From: an uncultured Planctomycetota bacterium
GTDB taxonomy: Bacteria > Planctomycetota > UBA1135 > GCA-002686595
Direction of reading: 5' to 3'
Assembly (NCBI GenBank): GCA_903829565.1
Contig: CAIKQM010000222.1
Span: 1-7,061 of the forward strand
DNA length: 7,061 nucleotides
The position numbers and the translations under genes are program-made. Positions 6,826 to 7,061 of the stretch are shown piece after piece (positions within the stretch are counted from its first letter, which is position 1; each line of letters starts with the position of its first letter). Under the pieces are notes generated by a model. The model was given only the letters and a program-made list of their open reading frames with translations. It did no database searches and was not told the DNA's origin.

Positions 6826-7061
6826 ATGAACCGCCGCGCCAAGAAGCCGACTGCGCCTGCTATGCAGGCAGGTGAGCCCTCCGCTCCGCCGATCCTTCCG
6901 CCTACGATGGCCACCACGCCGCCCAAGGCTCTCGACGAGCGCGAAGAAGTGTTGCCCTTGGTGCCCGTGCGCAACATGGTGCTGTTTCCGGGGGTGGTGC
7001 TGCCCGTGGTGGTCACGCGCGGCAAGTCCATCGAAACGGTGATGGAAGCGGTGCGCGCCAA
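6826..7061 (+). CDS. lon: ATP-dependent protease Lon, N-terminal part (runs off right edge)
   Basis: The first 78 codons are visible. Residues 42-78 match the start of the Lon substrate-binding N domain: LPLVPVRNMVLFPGVVLPV followed by TRGKSIETVMEAVRA, the typical L-P-L-x-P-x-R-x-x-V-x-F-P-x-x-x-x-P pattern with the later G/E-K-S-I. An in-frame TAG at 6820-6822 means ATG 6826 is the first possible start. ATG 6862 and 6907 are in-frame alternatives that would shorten a Pro/Ala-rich head of about 41 residues, longer than the head of E. coli Lon. The AAA+ ATPase and Ser-Lys protease domains lie outside the window. Lon degrades damaged and regulatory proteins in the cytoplasm. No recognisable heat-shock promoter was found in the 65 bases upstream, and no good ribosome site precedes any of the candidate starts. 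Confidence 0.88.
   Translation, partial: MNRRAKKPTAPAMQAGEPSAPPILPPTMATTPPKALDEREEVLPLVPVRNMVLFPGVVLPVVVTRGKSIETVMEAVRA

Overview
The window is a GC-rich, tightly packed, single-strand stretch of a bacterial chromosome. All seven genes I can support lie on the + strand, and gaps between them are 65 bases or less. The Tat-type leader on the first gene and the lipid-anchor-free exported proteins point to a Gram-negative-type cell with a periplasm. The long protein made of carboxypeptidase-regulatory-like modules, the three-gene molybdenum hydroxylase and the secreted DUF1326 protein are a combination I associate with Planctomycetes and similar environmental lineages. That taxonomic guess is inference with low confidence.

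Left part (1-3892): a three-gene operon for a molybdenum hydroxylase of the xanthine dehydrogenase/aldehyde oxidase family. It encodes a small subunit with two [2Fe-2S] clusters, a large molybdopterin-cytosine-dinucleotide-type catalytic subunit and a medium FAD subunit, in the order Fe-S, Mo, FAD. The small subunit enters the window already in frame. Its visible first codons spell a twin-arginine export signal, so the complex is probably assembled in the cytoplasm and exported folded, as in E. coli PaoABC. The FAD subunit has four clustered cysteines in the place where PaoB-type subunits carry an extra [4Fe-4S] cluster. Electrons would run from substrate to Mo to the Fe-S centres and FAD. The substrate cannot be read from the sequence; an aldehyde or N-heterocycle is likely.

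Middle (3904-4808): two small genes follow closely. The first is an 81-residue, six-cysteine protein with a C-H-C-W-C core that I cannot assign to a named family; it is the best candidate here for something undescribed. The second is a 211-residue exported protein that looks like the DUF1326 family.

Right part (4847-7061): a 637-residue exported or membrane-anchored protein built from about six beta-sandwich modules of the carboxypeptidase-regulatory type, then the first 78 codons of a Lon protease gene that runs off the right edge. No RNA gene, CRISPR array, insertion sequence or convincing intrinsic terminator was seen. Clear Shine-Dalgarno sites occur only inside the hydroxylase operon; the downstream genes lack them.
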